A stretch of DNA of 14,740 nt from Bacteroidales bacterium (GCA_026988445.1 JALSLF010000251.1:1-14740), one strand, 5' to 3'; shown: positions 1 through 9,310, counted from the stretch's first letter. Notes: a model not told the origin generated them from the letters alone. Numbers and translations are program-made.

Positions 1-3000
1 GGCAGTTTGTTAATAAACTTAATGCACTTATTGATACAGATGCAATTGACGAAAAGGCTAAGAAAGAAACCCTGAATATACTCAATGCACATGATTATTC
101 AGTAGGTACACCGCCCGTTACTCAAAACCAATTGGATTATACCTATCAATTATTGTTAGGAGCAAATGTTGATGAATTAAAAAAGTTTCGCGATGTAATT
201 GGGGTAAATGGTGACGAAGAAGAAGCACAATGGAAGTATTTTATGAATGTGCTGGATCAAATGATTATACAATCTACACATTATACTACACCGGCTGAGC
301 GTCAGGATTTTTTGAACAAATCTGAATTAACCATAAACTTTAAAGGTTTAAGTGGTTTTATACGTACGGTTGTTGGCGGGAGTGCCGACACAGCTATTAA
401 ACTTTTATCAGAAGAAGTTTTTAGTCCGCATAATGTTGAAATTCTTGAATATACAAGTGCCGATAAACTATTTGAGCAGATAAGATACAATTATACTAAA
501 GTATTTTTGGTAAAAGCGCAGTCCATGCGGCGCAATATTTTTATTCAAGAGCGTTGGTTTCCTTATCTTACACGAATTGTAATTATTGATGATTCACCGG
601 AGTCAAAGAGTACAAATACTTCATTAGTGTTTACTTTTCATAACGGGATTATCAATATTTTAAATAAGGTGCATTCAAAAAAAATGGGTGCATTGGCAAA
701 CAGCCAATTAAACTTACGTTTGATATTAGATAAAATCAATACACAAAGTTTAGAAAAATATCATCGGTTGATATTAGCTAAAATTGAAGATTATGAAAAT
801 GAACTAAACGAACTGAAAAAATTCCAAATTGAAAAAACAAATGATGCCGAACGTGATATAGTATTATTCAAATTTGATGAGTTTTCAAAACAAATAATAA
901 AAGATAAATATGCACTCACCAAACTTGCTGATTATATTAATTTGATTTTAACTACTAAAAATCCGGCAAAACTAAAAGAGCAAAATATTGATTTAATTCA
1001 TGAGTTTGAAGAGCGTACCCGCCAATATTTTTATTCGGATAATAAAGAAATTTTAATTGCCACCGTTAATGAAGGTGGTGGCAGAAATCAAATTAAAACC
1101 TATGGCGAATGGCTTTTGCAGCGTAAATTGAAGGATGTAGATAAAAATATTTTGAAACAGTGTAGAACTATTTTAGATGTTTTGCCTACGAATTATCATC
1201 GTACATTAAAAAATCATTTTCATAAAAATTTTGGCATCAACCTTTTTTTGGAGAAATACAAAGAGTATTTAATCAAAACAGAAAATTCATCGGATAATAA
1301 AGGGCGTTTTGCTAATTTCTTGATTGATTTAGGAATAAAGGATGATTACGATTTAAAGTCGCCTGAGGAACAAGAAATCATTAAAAGTTTTATCAGCGAT
1401 TTAGCAAACTTAGATAAAACATCTATTTCGGATGATGTACAAATGATTATTCGGGATATTCTTTTTCATACAGAGAAAAATTTGCGACCCTACATCCTTT
1501 ACAACAAAGATTTGGCTTGGGAATATCAAGACCTTTTTCCGGCAGATCGTTTTGACTTAAACCCTTTTGATTTAGAAATTGGCAATGATGAAAAAGGACG
1601 TATTGACTACGAGCGTTTGCTTGTAAAACTGCAACGCATGAAAAGCACTTTCCAGCTTTTTGATGATACGGGAAGTCTTTGGGATCGATTTTGTGAAAAC
1701 TTAACAATTGTCATTAACGATCCTTCAAATCCATCCGGTTTTTCTGATTTTAATGAAGAAAACTTGTTGGAATTTTTAAAGTTTATCAGCAAAAGTAAAA
1801 TCACACTTTTTCTTGACGAAGCGTATAGCGATGCAGTTAAAATTGAAGACCCGGATGAACCAAAATGGAGAACCATTTCTCGATATATTGTTAATAATTT
1901 GGCAAGTTTTGCCAATATTAATATGGTGAGTTCACTTTCTACCACCAAAAATCTGGGGGGAACCGGTATTCGTTTGGGTGCATTAATCCTTTCAAAAGCA
2001 AAAAAAGAAGTTTTTGATTATGCACGAAAACAAAATCCACCGGAAAAGTGTAATACCAACTCGGTGTATATGCTGGTAAATATTATTGAAGCAGCTCAGT
2101 TGGCAAAAAAAATAAAAGATCGTTCCGAGGCGCGTTTGGCAAAAAATGCATCAATTTACAGTTTCCGGAAAAGTATAGAAAAAGATATTAAAAACGAATT
2201 AAGTAAATATGAGCAGAATCTTAAAGCAAAAAAAACACAAGGTAAAAAAATAACCCGGTTTACACCCTTTGAAGGAAGTCCTTTGCATATTTTCCTGTTG
2301 GAAGAGTTGCTGGGGCTTGATAAATTAGAGATGCTTAATCTTCCCGATGATTTTCTATACAAAGGAAAACCCTTTTTTAAATATTACCAAAACCGCTTGG
2401 TTAAGGCATTAAATACTTTTCGTTTAAATAAAGTATTTCGCGAGGAATCAAATAAACGATTGAAAATGGCAAAAACTGCAGCCCGGCAATTGATGAAAGA
2501 GAATGGTTGGGATGAGTATGCTGAAATAGTGGATGCAGACGGTTCGTACTTGTTCAATTTGCATTTAAACAAAATACCTTCTTTTCAAGCATTGGGAAAA
2601 TTCACCAAAAAGTTAGCCGAGCAGCGGGGAATAGCGGTAATTCCATATAAAATTGGTTTTGTACGTTTTTCTCTCGGCGATTATCTTAAAGGCGATGCAA
2701 AAAGCTATAAAGATTTTATTGCCGATTTTAAAAATGCTTTAGAGATATTTTTCAAATATTGGATTTTATATTATACAAAAAGGACTTCTGATGAATATCA
2801 ATCAAGCACAACTGATATTGTTTTAGATGAGATTTTAAATGCAAAAAGCGATAAAGAGTTTATTGAGCAAATTCTTGAAGATTTTTCAATTATTAAAGAA
2901 ATTAAACGTGAAAAATTGGAAAGCCTTAAAATCAGTAAATTAGATACCTTGTATTTAGCATTCCCCGAACAAAGCGGTGTGTCGATAAATTCTATTGGTG

Positions 3001-6000
3001 AGTCGCAAAATTCTGTTTTCGAGTTTTATGAACATATTGGTGAGTGTCAAGATATTCAAGCATTTATTAGAAGTAGTGCATTTAGCAAAATCTATGAAAA
3101 TTTGCTGCCTCAAATTTATAAAAATATTCCTTTAATTAGTCATTTGGATTTTGATGCGGTTTTGGCACGATTTGGAAAAGCGGCTATTTTGCGGTTTATC
3201 GAAAATAAATTGGATTATCAGCCAAATTCTTATACCCTTGATGATGTGGATGAGCTGATTATTATGAAAGAGATACTTATAGAAATGGAAAACATCTTGT
3301 TTTCGGATGCCAAATTTAAAATCATGGCAATTGATGCGAGCAATGATGTGGCAGGAGATCAGCAAAAGTTGGAAGGAGCGAATATGATTTTGAAAAAACA
3401 TATTCGTGAACTGATGATTCATTTTAATCTTCCTTTTGAAAACCAGGGTATTGACCCATCAGTTGAAGAATTGTTAAATGCGGCAATAGAACAGTTTGAA
3501 GAAATAACCGGTATTCAATCAAATGAGCTTGGATTGGCAAGTTATCTGGACGGAATTGTTCATACTCTACGCTTAAATAATGAATTTCAAAACATTGCTT
3601 TATCGCAACAAGTATTAGGAAGTATAATTAATGCATTAACGCAAGTTGTGCTATCAGACGAAGTGCCTGTAAATAAACGCCTGCTGTATATTTATTTAAT
3701 GAAACGCGAAAATAATTTAAGTGATTTAATTAGTAAGCGTTTAAAGTTGTATAGTAAGCAGTTAGCGTCAATTGACGATGAAGAAATTCAAATGGCGGTA
3801 AATGATTTTGTTTTAAAAATAATTGATACCGATTTAGATTTGATTTTAAATGAAATTTATTTGCAGAAAAACTCAAAAGTTTTGCAATCTCATTTGCATA
3901 GCGAAAGTCGTGAAATTTCACGAATGCTTATTGATGTAATCAATAAAACCCGTGCAACAGAATATTACAATAAATACACACATAGCCTTATCCGTTTTGC
4001 AGAGCTTCGTTTTAAAGCTCAAAATTCGGCGGTAAACGAGATGATACAACACGGAATTACCGTTTATAAAGATTTTAAAACAGAAAGTAATGTGTTAGAA
4101 AGTCATAATGGCGGTTCTTTGAACTGGATTAATGATATTATGACTAAATGTGGTGTAATTTCTGCCGAGCAGCCGGTGCAAGTGCATACACGTAAAGTTA
4201 CGGATGCAAAAAAACGTGAGTTTGCTTTTCACAAAGTAGATTTAACCGATGAGGAATTAGAACTGCGTCAATTACGCTTGGAAGAGGCGAAAGCTGTTAA
4301 ATCACCATCGGGCAATGAGTATATTAAAAATTTGGCAGCAAAACCACAGATGGAGTTCTTTGGAAATCGAATTCAAAAGTTTATAGAACATATTGATGCA
4401 CAGGATTATCGATGTAAAATTGTTGACAAAGGTTTGTTTAAGGAACTGGTAATTTTTCAAAAATCATTTTTGAAATATTTATCTGATAATTTTCAGTTGC
4501 TTGGAGCTGATGTTATCTCAGAAGAATACATCAAAAATTTTGTGCCCGATGTAATTCATTTCTTGGGTGCACCCGAAAAAGTGCTTTCATTCCCCAAAGT
4601 AGGTTATTTTGATTTGGATGGCCCTAACGGAAAAATCAAAACATTAATTGTACCATTAGACAAAAAAGCCGATTATTTTGGGAACGTAAAAAAGCCGCGT
4701 TTAACCTTGATAAACGAGAAAGTTAAAGAAATGGGAGGTATTCCTATTCACGGCTCGCTCTTTGCCATTGAAGAGGAAGATGGAGGTATTTTTGTAGTGC
4801 ATGTTGGTGGCGATAGTGGAGTAGGTAAATCGGAAATGTTGGCAGCAATGATGTTAAAATGGTTGAAAAAAGATTTAAAGCATATACGTTCCATCAAACT
4901 TATAGCAGGGGATATGTTCCATATTTTTCCTGACAAAAAAGGGAATTTGTATGGAATTGGTACTGAAGTTGGCGATTTTTCGCGTGTTACCGATTTCGAC
5001 CCGGACTACATTAAATACTACAGTTCATTATTTGAAAGTAGTTCTGAAAGTAATGTTACCGATTTAAATTCAAGAAGTACCATAAGTGGTTTGTGTGATA
5101 TTAACATGCCTTTTAAAATTGATATTATTTTAACGGCAAGTAATCATGCACGTGAAGAAGCCGGTATTACCCGTTTTGATAATCCTGAAAACTTTATTTA
5201 CTATCGCGATTCGCATGGTGAACGCAAAGAAAAAGCCACAAGTGGTGATAATCCTAATTTTCAACGAACTTTGTTGCGTTATACCGATCATCCGAATATT
5301 GTTACTGTTCTTGAAAATCATGGTAATTACCTTGATGATATTTTAGATTGGGAGTTTAACGAAGCCGATGGCAAATTTTATCTGTGTTCATCATTTAAAA
5401 TGCTTGATAAAATTGATATTGAAAATATTGTTAAACAAATATTTGTGGGCGAAAATTTTACATTAGAAAATGAAAACTACTTAATAGAAGACGTTAAATT
5501 TGATATTATTCTAAACAGGTTTGAATTATATACAAATCTTGGTGAAGAAAACGAAATGAATATTTTCCTTACACGGAATATTTTTAATACTATTTTTAAT
5601 GCTTTGGCAAGTACACCATCCGGTCAACCTTTTATATCGGAACATAAGCAACTTGAAGGCAGAAAACATTTGCTTAATATATTAAAAGGAAACTATGGCG
5701 ACGGTAAAGGCGGTAAAATTGTTTTTGGTGTGCTTTCTACCGATTTAGGAAAAAAAGGACGTGAAATATCCGGTCCTCAAAAGGCAGCTGAGGAGCTAAA
5801 AAAACTTATTCAGGAAGTACGAATTGAAAATCCGGAGATTCATCAAAATAAACAAAAAGTAACTGAAAGTGTACTAAAAGCGTATGCGCATATTTTTAAC
5901 GGGACACGTTTAAGTCAAGAAATTAATCGTTATAATTTTAGATTATGGCAATTGGAACAAATGCGCAAAGCAAATTTTGTTCGTATTGACGATATGAAAA

Positions 6001-6422
6001 CAAAAGTAGATTTATCCAATTTAAAAGGATTTAATCCTGTGCCTGAACATAAAGAATTTTCTCCTTTATTGGTAACGCCAAACATAAATATTGAATTAAA
6101 CAGTTATAGCGAAACCTGGGAGCAATTAATGAATTTGCCGAATAATAAAGAATTTGCCGATGAATTTTATAAAGATTGCGACAGGCTATATATAGCAAAC
6201 GGTTATAGAGATGAAACTATTATTAACAATATGATTTTGCAACTGTTGCTTATAAGCGGATATATTTTGATTGAAGATTTGAATCGTGGTAATATCACCC
6301 GTAAAGTAAACCGTGAAGTATTAGCGGCTGCAAAATCAGCAGTTTTACGTTTTTATAACAACATAAAAAATACAAAAACAGACAGTAAATCTGCAGATAA
6401 GACCAAAAAAGCTAAAAAATAG
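1..6422 (+). CDS. Giant multidomain protein: PLP aminotransferase-like fold plus HPr-kinase/PEPCK-like P-loop domain (5' partial)
   Basis: The frame is open from the window edge (first full codon at 3) to TAG at 6420-6422, so 2139 residues are visible and the true start lies upstream. Numbering from position 3, residues 1-380 and about 930-1560 match nothing I recognise and look mostly helical. Residues about 380-930 look like a fold-type I aminotransferase: PSNPSG with Asn576, DEAY with Asp605 and Tyr608, the Schiff-base Lys649 in STTKNLGGTGIRLG with Arg657, and VRFSLG with Arg888 at the place of the C-terminal substrate arginine. Spacing resembles aspartate aminotransferase, except for roughly 110 extra residues between Lys649 and Arg888. 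Residues about 1570-1960 carry IPIHGSLF (His1583), the Walker A GGDSGVGKSE (Lys1609, Ser1610) and LIAGD (Asp1637). This is HPr-kinase-like entry followed by a PEPCK-like stretch. No signal peptide or membrane segment is visible, so it is probably cytosolic. Both domain calls are motif-based; substrate and role are unknown. Confidence 0.85.
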   Translation, partial: QFVNKLNALIDTDAIDEKAKKETLNILNAHDYSVGTPPVTQNQLDYTYQLLLGANVDELKKFRDVIGVNGDEEEAQWKYFMNVLDQMIIQSTHYTTPAERQDFLNKSELTINFKGLSGFIRTVVGGSADTAIKLLSEEVFSPHNVEILEYTSADKLFEQIRYNYTKVFLVKAQSMRRNIFIQERWFPYLTRIVIIDDSPESKSTNTSLVFTFHNGIINILNKVHSKKMGALANSQLNLRLILDKINTQSLEKYHRLILAKIEDYENELNELKKFQIEKTNDAERDIVLFKFDEFSKQIIKDKYALTKLADYINLILTTKNPAKLKEQNIDLIHEFEERTRQYFYSDNKEILIATVNEGGGRNQIKTYGEWLLQRKLKDVDKNILKQCRTILDVLPTNYHRTLKNHFHKNFGINLFLEKYKEYLIKTENSSDNKGRFANFLIDLGIKDDYDLKSPEEQEIIKSFISDLANLDKTSISDDVQMIIRDILFHTEKNLRPYILYNKDLAWEYQDLFPADRFDLNPFDLEIGNDEKGRIDYERLLVKLQRMKSTFQLFDDTGSLWDRFCENLTIVINDPSNPSGFSDFNEENLLEFLKFISKSKITLFLDEAYSDAVKIEDPDEPKWRTISRYIVNNLASFANINMVSSLSTTKNLGGTGIRLGALILSKAKKEVFDYARKQNPPEKCNTNSVYMLVNIIEAAQLAKKIKDRSEARLAKNASIYSFRKSIEKDIKNELSKYEQNLKAKKTQGKKITRFTPFEGSPLHIFLLEELLGLDKLEMLNLPDDFLYKGKPFFKYYQNRLVKALNTFRLNKVFREESNKRLKMAKTAARQLMKENGWDEYAEIVDADGSYLFNLHLNKIPSFQALGKFTKKLAEQRGIAVIPYKIGFVRFSLGDYLKGDAKSYKDFIADFKNALEIFFKYWILYYTKRTSDEYQSSTTDIVLDEILNAKSDKEFIEQILEDFSIIKEIKREKLESLKISKLDTLYLAFPEQSGVSINSIGESQNSVFEFYEHIGECQDIQAFIRSSAFSKIYENLLPQIYKNIPLISHLDFDAVLARFGKAAILRFIENKLDYQPNSYTLDDVDELIIMKEILIEMENILFSDAKFKIMAIDASNDVAGDQQKLEGANMILKKHIRELMIHFNLPFENQGIDPSVEELLNAAIEQFEEITGIQSNELGLASYLDGIVHTLRLNNEFQNIALSQQVLGSIINALTQVVLSDEVPVNKRLLYIYLMKRENNLSDLISKRLKLYSKQLASIDDEEIQMAVNDFVLKIIDTDLDLILNEIYLQKNSKVLQSHLHSESREISRMLIDVINKTRATEYYNKYTHSLIRFAELRFKAQNSAVNEMIQHGITVYKDFKTESNVLESHNGGSLNWINDIMTKCGVISAEQPVQVHTRKVTDAKKREFAFHKVDLTDEELELRQLRLEEAKAVKSPSGNEYIKNLAAKPQMEFFGNRIQKFIEHIDAQDYRCKIVDKGLFKELVIFQKSFLKYLSDNFQLLGADVISEEYIKNFVPDVIHFLGAPEKVLSFPKVGYFDLDGPNGKIKTLIVPLDKKADYFGNVKKPRLTLINEKVKEMGGIPIHGSLFAIEEEDGGIFVVHVGGDSGVGKSEMLAAMMLKWLKKDLKHIRSIKLIAGDMFHIFPDKKGNLYGIGTEVGDFSRVTDFDPDYIKYYSSLFESSSESNVTDLNSRSTISGLCDINMPFKIDIILTASNHAREEAGITRFDNPENFIYYRDSHGERKEKATSGDNPNFQRTLLRYTDHPNIVTVLENHGNYLDDILDWEFNEADGKFYLCSSFKMLDKIDIENIVKQIFVGENFTLENENYLIEDVKFDIILNRFELYTNLGEENEMNIFLTRNIFNTIFNALASTPSGQPFISEHKQLEGRKHLLNILKGNYGDGKGGKIVFGVLSTDLGKKGREISGPQKAAEELKKLIQEVRIENPEIHQNKQKVTESVLKAYAHIFNGTRLSQEINRYNFRLWQLEQMRKANFVRIDDMKTKVDLSNLKGFNPVPEHKEFSPLLVTPNINIELNSYSETWEQLMNLPNNKEFADEFYKDCDRLYIANGYRDETIINNMILQLLLISGYILIEDLNRGNITRKVNREVLAAAKSAVLRFYNNIKNTKTDSKSADKTKKAKK

Positions 6423-6444
6423 AGCTTTGTTGTTTTAGTAATCT

Positions 6445-6487
6445 AAATAAAAGCTGCCTTTTCTAGCATTAGGTAGCTTTTATTTTT
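6445..6487 (+). terminator. Rho-independent terminator after the giant gene
   Basis: A 14-bp stem pairs 6445-6458 with 6472-6485 around a 13-nt loop, with one G-T wobble, and is embedded in A-rich and T-rich flanks. It begins 23 nt after the stop codon. It separates the giant gene from the chemotaxis genes. The A-rich left arm would also allow it to work from the other strand, but no gene ends there. Confidence 0.8.
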
Positions 6488-6536
6488 ATTGGTTGTACTA
6501 TGCAATAGCATATTCTTACTTGGACGTACGAAGCGG

Positions 6537-6565
6537 TTGTAAAAATATAGTATTTGTATATTTGC
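6537..6565 (+). promoter_or_regulatory. Bacteroidota-type promoter for the first MCP gene
   Basis: TATATTTGC at 6557-6565 fits the phylum's -7 consensus TAnnTTTG. A TTG at 6537-6539 lies 17 nt upstream as a possible -33 element, slightly closer than the usual 19 or so. The -7 box is 73 nt before the ATG at 6639. The second MCP gene has an equivalent site at almost the same distance. Confidence 0.6.
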
Positions 6566-6638
6566 ATAATTTTTACGATATTGGTAGATATTCAATCTTA
6601 ATAGTAACTAAACTTTTTTCTGAACTTAAGCAATAATT

Positions 6639-7766
6639 ATGGAGAACTCTAATGTACTAATATCGGTAGGGATTAATTTGCTGGCAGGGATTCCTTTAGC
6701 AGCAGTAGTTTTACGTCTTTTGTTTAAAAACAGCATTTTATATAAAATTGGTTTTTTGTGGGTTACCAACATTATCTTAATAGATATTAGCTCTAAAATG
6801 TCTGTTTTATATCCGGAAGCTTATCCTAAGTATATTAGTTTGCCTTTAGGTTTGTCGGTATCGGTTGTATTAATATATCTAACTTATAGGATTGTTAGAA
6901 AACCTTTTAGTGATGCTATTGATAAATTAGAGGAGCTTAGTACCGGAAATCTGGAAATTCATTCAGATGATAGTTTATTAAAGCGGAACGATGAACTAGG
7001 GAGAATAGCCAGAAGTATCAATCGTTTATCGCAAACATTTAAAAAAGTTGTTGCTGATATTAAACACAGTTCTGATTTTATTGCCAAAGCGAGCAATCAA
7101 TTAAGCTCTATTTCTCAGGAAATATCACAGGGAGCAACAGAGCAAGCTTCTGCAAGCGAGGAAGTATCTGCATCTATGGAACAAATGGTAACAAATATTA
7201 GTCAGAATGCTGATAATGCAAAGCAAACAGAAGGTATTACCAAAAAAGCTTCGTCAGGTATTAACAGGGTGGGGCAATCTGCCAATAGTAGTTTGGAGTC
7301 CATTAAGCAAATAGCTGAAAAAATTAGCATTATCAGTGATATTGCCTTTCAAACCAATATCTTAGCTATAAATGCAGCCATTGAAGCTGCAGCTGCAGGT
7401 GAACACGGAAAAGGTTTTGCTGTGGTCGCTAATGAAGTGAAAATGCTTGCTGAAAAAAGTAAAACGGCTGCCGAAGAGATTAACTTACTCTCCGAATCAA
7501 GTGTTAATGTTACTATACAAACAAAAGAATATATGGATGAAATTTTACCGGATATTGAACAAACTTTGAACTTAGTAAAAGAAATTACAGTTGCTAGCCT
7601 TGAACAAAATTCCGGCGCTGAACAAATCAATAATGCTATTCAGCAATTAAACTCCATCACCCAACAATCAGCAGCTAATTCAGAAGAAATGGCAAGTAAT
7701 TCGGAGGAACTTTCTGCACAAGCTGAAAAGTTAAAAGAAATAGTATCTTTTTTTAAGTTTAAGTAG
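6639..7766 (+). CDS. Methyl-accepting chemotaxis protein without a distinct sensor domain (first of a tandem pair)
   Basis: This is a chemoreceptor that would control a CheA/CheW array from the inner membrane. Hydrophobic segments lie at about residues 8-29, 38-58 and 65-86. A HAMP domain follows at about 87-140 (RKPF, then RNDELGRIARSINRL). The coiled-coil signalling domain covers about 141-375, with the conserved hairpin tip DIAFQTNILAINAAIEAA and then GKGFAVVANEVKMLAEKS. At 375 residues it has no room for a periplasmic ligand-binding domain; only about 10 polar residues (PEAYPK) separate the last two hydrophobic segments. No CheR-binding pentapeptide is seen at the C-terminus. The ATG at 6639 is chosen because the next gene starts with the same MENS residues and aligns without gaps. 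No Shine-Dalgarno sequence is visible. The ligand is unknown; membrane-state or cytoplasmic sensing is an inference. Confidence 0.95.
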   Translation: MENSNVLISVGINLLAGIPLAAVVLRLLFKNSILYKIGFLWVTNIILIDISSKMSVLYPEAYPKYISLPLGLSVSVVLIYLTYRIVRKPFSDAIDKLEELSTGNLEIHSDDSLLKRNDELGRIARSINRLSQTFKKVVADIKHSSDFIAKASNQLSSISQEISQGATEQASASEEVSASMEQMVTNISQNADNAKQTEGITKKASSGINRVGQSANSSLESIKQIAEKISIISDIAFQTNILAINAAIEAAAAGEHGKGFAVVANEVKMLAEKSKTAAEEINLLSESSVNVTIQTKEYMDEILPDIEQTLNLVKEITVASLEQNSGAEQINNAIQQLNSITQQSAANSEEMASNSEELSAQAEKLKEIVSFFKFK

Positions 7767-8073
7767 AAAACATGTAAATACGAGCGTATATGTCTTATAT
7801 GGCTCATGGTTTATTGAATTCTTTAAAATAATAATTTTTTTATAGAACCAAAACCTTACCAATATTCTTGCTGGTATTAAGAATTAGATAATCAGGTATT
7901 TTTATTGCTGCTTTTGTTTTTTATATCTTTTTTAATTCAAGGTATATAAATATATTCATATCTTTTTTTGATTATTAATTATTAATGAGTAAATTTGTAA
8001 AATATTTATAATCCTAAAACTAACTGTTTACAATTAACCTTCGACATAACTTCCTGTAATAATTTTATATCAA
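7767..8073 (+). other. AT-rich spacer between the two MCP genes
   Basis: This 307-nt stretch has no credible ORF. It holds one weak 6-bp hairpin (7864-7869 with 7879-7884) without a following T-run, and the promoter-like site of the second MCP gene at its 3' part. No clear terminator follows the first MCP gene, so read-through into the second is possible. Confidence 0.6.
7967..7998 (+). promoter_or_regulatory. Bacteroidota-type promoter for the second MCP gene
   Basis: TTTG at 7967-7970 and TAAATTTG at 7990-7997 are separated by 19 nt, matching the phylum consensus TTTG-N19-TAnnTTTG exactly. The -7 box is about 75 nt before the ATG at 8074. The flanks are very AT-rich, which raises the chance of a random match. 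Confidence 0.65.
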
Positions 8074-9204
8074 ATGGAGAACTCAAGTGCTTTAATGAAT
8101 GTTGCTATTACTTTAATAGTATCAATACCCCTTGCGATTTTAATTCTAAATCTTTTTTTCAAAAACAGTATTCTTTTTAAAATTATTCTTTTTTGGGTAA
8201 TTGATGTAATCTTTGTAAAGGTAAATACTGTATTGACGGATGCCTACCCTGATGTTTATCCGGAATATATAAGTTTACCTATTGCCGTTATTGTTTCTGT
8301 AATTCTTCTTTACAGTACTTATATTCTGGTGCGTAAACCTTTTGATGAGGCAATTGGCAAACTGAAAGAGCTGGGTGCAGGTAAATTAGATATTCAATAT
8401 CAAGATGAATTTCTTAAACGAAAGGATGAATTAGGTAGTATTGCTACAATAATTAAAAAATTGTCAGAAGTGCTTAAAAAAGTTGTTGGAGATATAAAAA
8501 ACAGTGCAGACTTTATTGCCGTTACCAGTAGTGAGCTAAGTAATGTATCGCAAACAGTGGCACAAAGCTCTAATGAGCAGGCTTCTTCAAGTGAAGAAGT
8601 TTCGGCTTCAATGGAGCAAATGGTAGCAAACATTAATCAAAATACCGAAAATGCCAAGCAGACGATGGAACTTTCAAAGCGGGCTTCAATAGGTGTTAGT
8701 AAAGTTGGCGAATCAGCAAATGAAAGTTTAAACTCCATCACAAAAATAGCGGATAAGGTTTCTATAATAAGTGATATTGCTTTTCAAACCAATATTTTAG
8801 CCATTAATGCTGCAATTGAAGCAGCATCGGCGGGTGAGCAAGGAAAAGGTTTTGCTGTTGTAGCCAATGAAGTAAAAAAACTTGCCGAGAAAAGTAAAAT
8901 TGCCGCAGATGAAATAAACCAATTGGCTGAAAAAAGTGTTAATGTTACCAAACAAACAAAAAACTACATGGACGAGATTTTGCCTGATATTGAAAAAACA
9001 CTTAGCCTTGTAAATGAAATTACCATTGCCAGTATCGAACAAAATTCAGGCGCAGAACAAGTAAACAGTGCTGTACAGCAACTAAACTCTATAACGCAAC
9101 AATCAGCTGCCAACTCTGAAGAAATGGCCGGTAATTCGGAAGAACTTGCTGCTCAAGCCGAACAACTGAAACAAATAATATCTTTTTTTAAAGTAGGGTC
9201 TTAA
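8074..9204 (+). CDS. Methyl-accepting chemotaxis protein without a distinct sensor domain (second of a tandem pair)
   Basis: This is a paralogue of the preceding gene, aligning without gaps over 375 positions. By my hand count about 66% of positions are identical: about half in the membrane part (1-90) and about three quarters in the signalling part (141-375). Hydrophobic segments lie at about 6-29, 34-54 and 66-86, with HAMP at about 87-140 (KRKDELGSIATIIKKL). The signalling hairpin carries DIAFQTNILAINAAIEAA and GKGFAVVANEVKKLAEKS. There is no ligand-binding domain and no C-terminal CheR tether. The ATG at 8074 is supported by the same MENS start as its neighbour. It probably joins mixed receptor arrays with the first copy. 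The faster change in the membrane half suggests that the two copies now respond to different inputs; that is inference. Confidence 0.95.
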   Translation: MENSSALMNVAITLIVSIPLAILILNLFFKNSILFKIILFWVIDVIFVKVNTVLTDAYPDVYPEYISLPIAVIVSVILLYSTYILVRKPFDEAIGKLKELGAGKLDIQYQDEFLKRKDELGSIATIIKKLSEVLKKVVGDIKNSADFIAVTSSELSNVSQTVAQSSNEQASSSEEVSASMEQMVANINQNTENAKQTMELSKRASIGVSKVGESANESLNSITKIADKVSIISDIAFQTNILAINAAIEAASAGEQGKGFAVVANEVKKLAEKSKIAADEINQLAEKSVNVTKQTKNYMDEILPDIEKTLSLVNEITIASIEQNSGAEQVNSAVQQLNSITQQSAANSEEMAGNSEELAAQAEQLKQIISFFKVGS

Positions 9205-9310
9205 TACCTTAAGTTTGCCGGTAGTCGAACATGGTGTAGGCTGTGCAGTAGGAGATATATGCAGATTTAAGGTGGTATATATGATTCCCTTTTTATTGGT
9301 TGTGTAAATT

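Noticed and set aside
132..134. TTG at 132 as the start of the giant gene
   Set aside because: The same frame is open without a stop to position 3 and reads as normal protein, so the gene begins outside the window.
7349..7630. Minus-strand ORF of 93 codons inside the first MCP gene
   Set aside because: It is antisense to the conserved signalling hairpin; the other strand explains all codons.
7864..7884. Terminator after the first MCP gene
   Set aside because: The stem is only 6 A/T-rich base pairs with no T-run after it.
9205..9310. Terminator between the convergent second MCP gene and the acyltransferase gene
   Set aside because: No stem with a T-run is visible on either strand, only scattered short complementary words.
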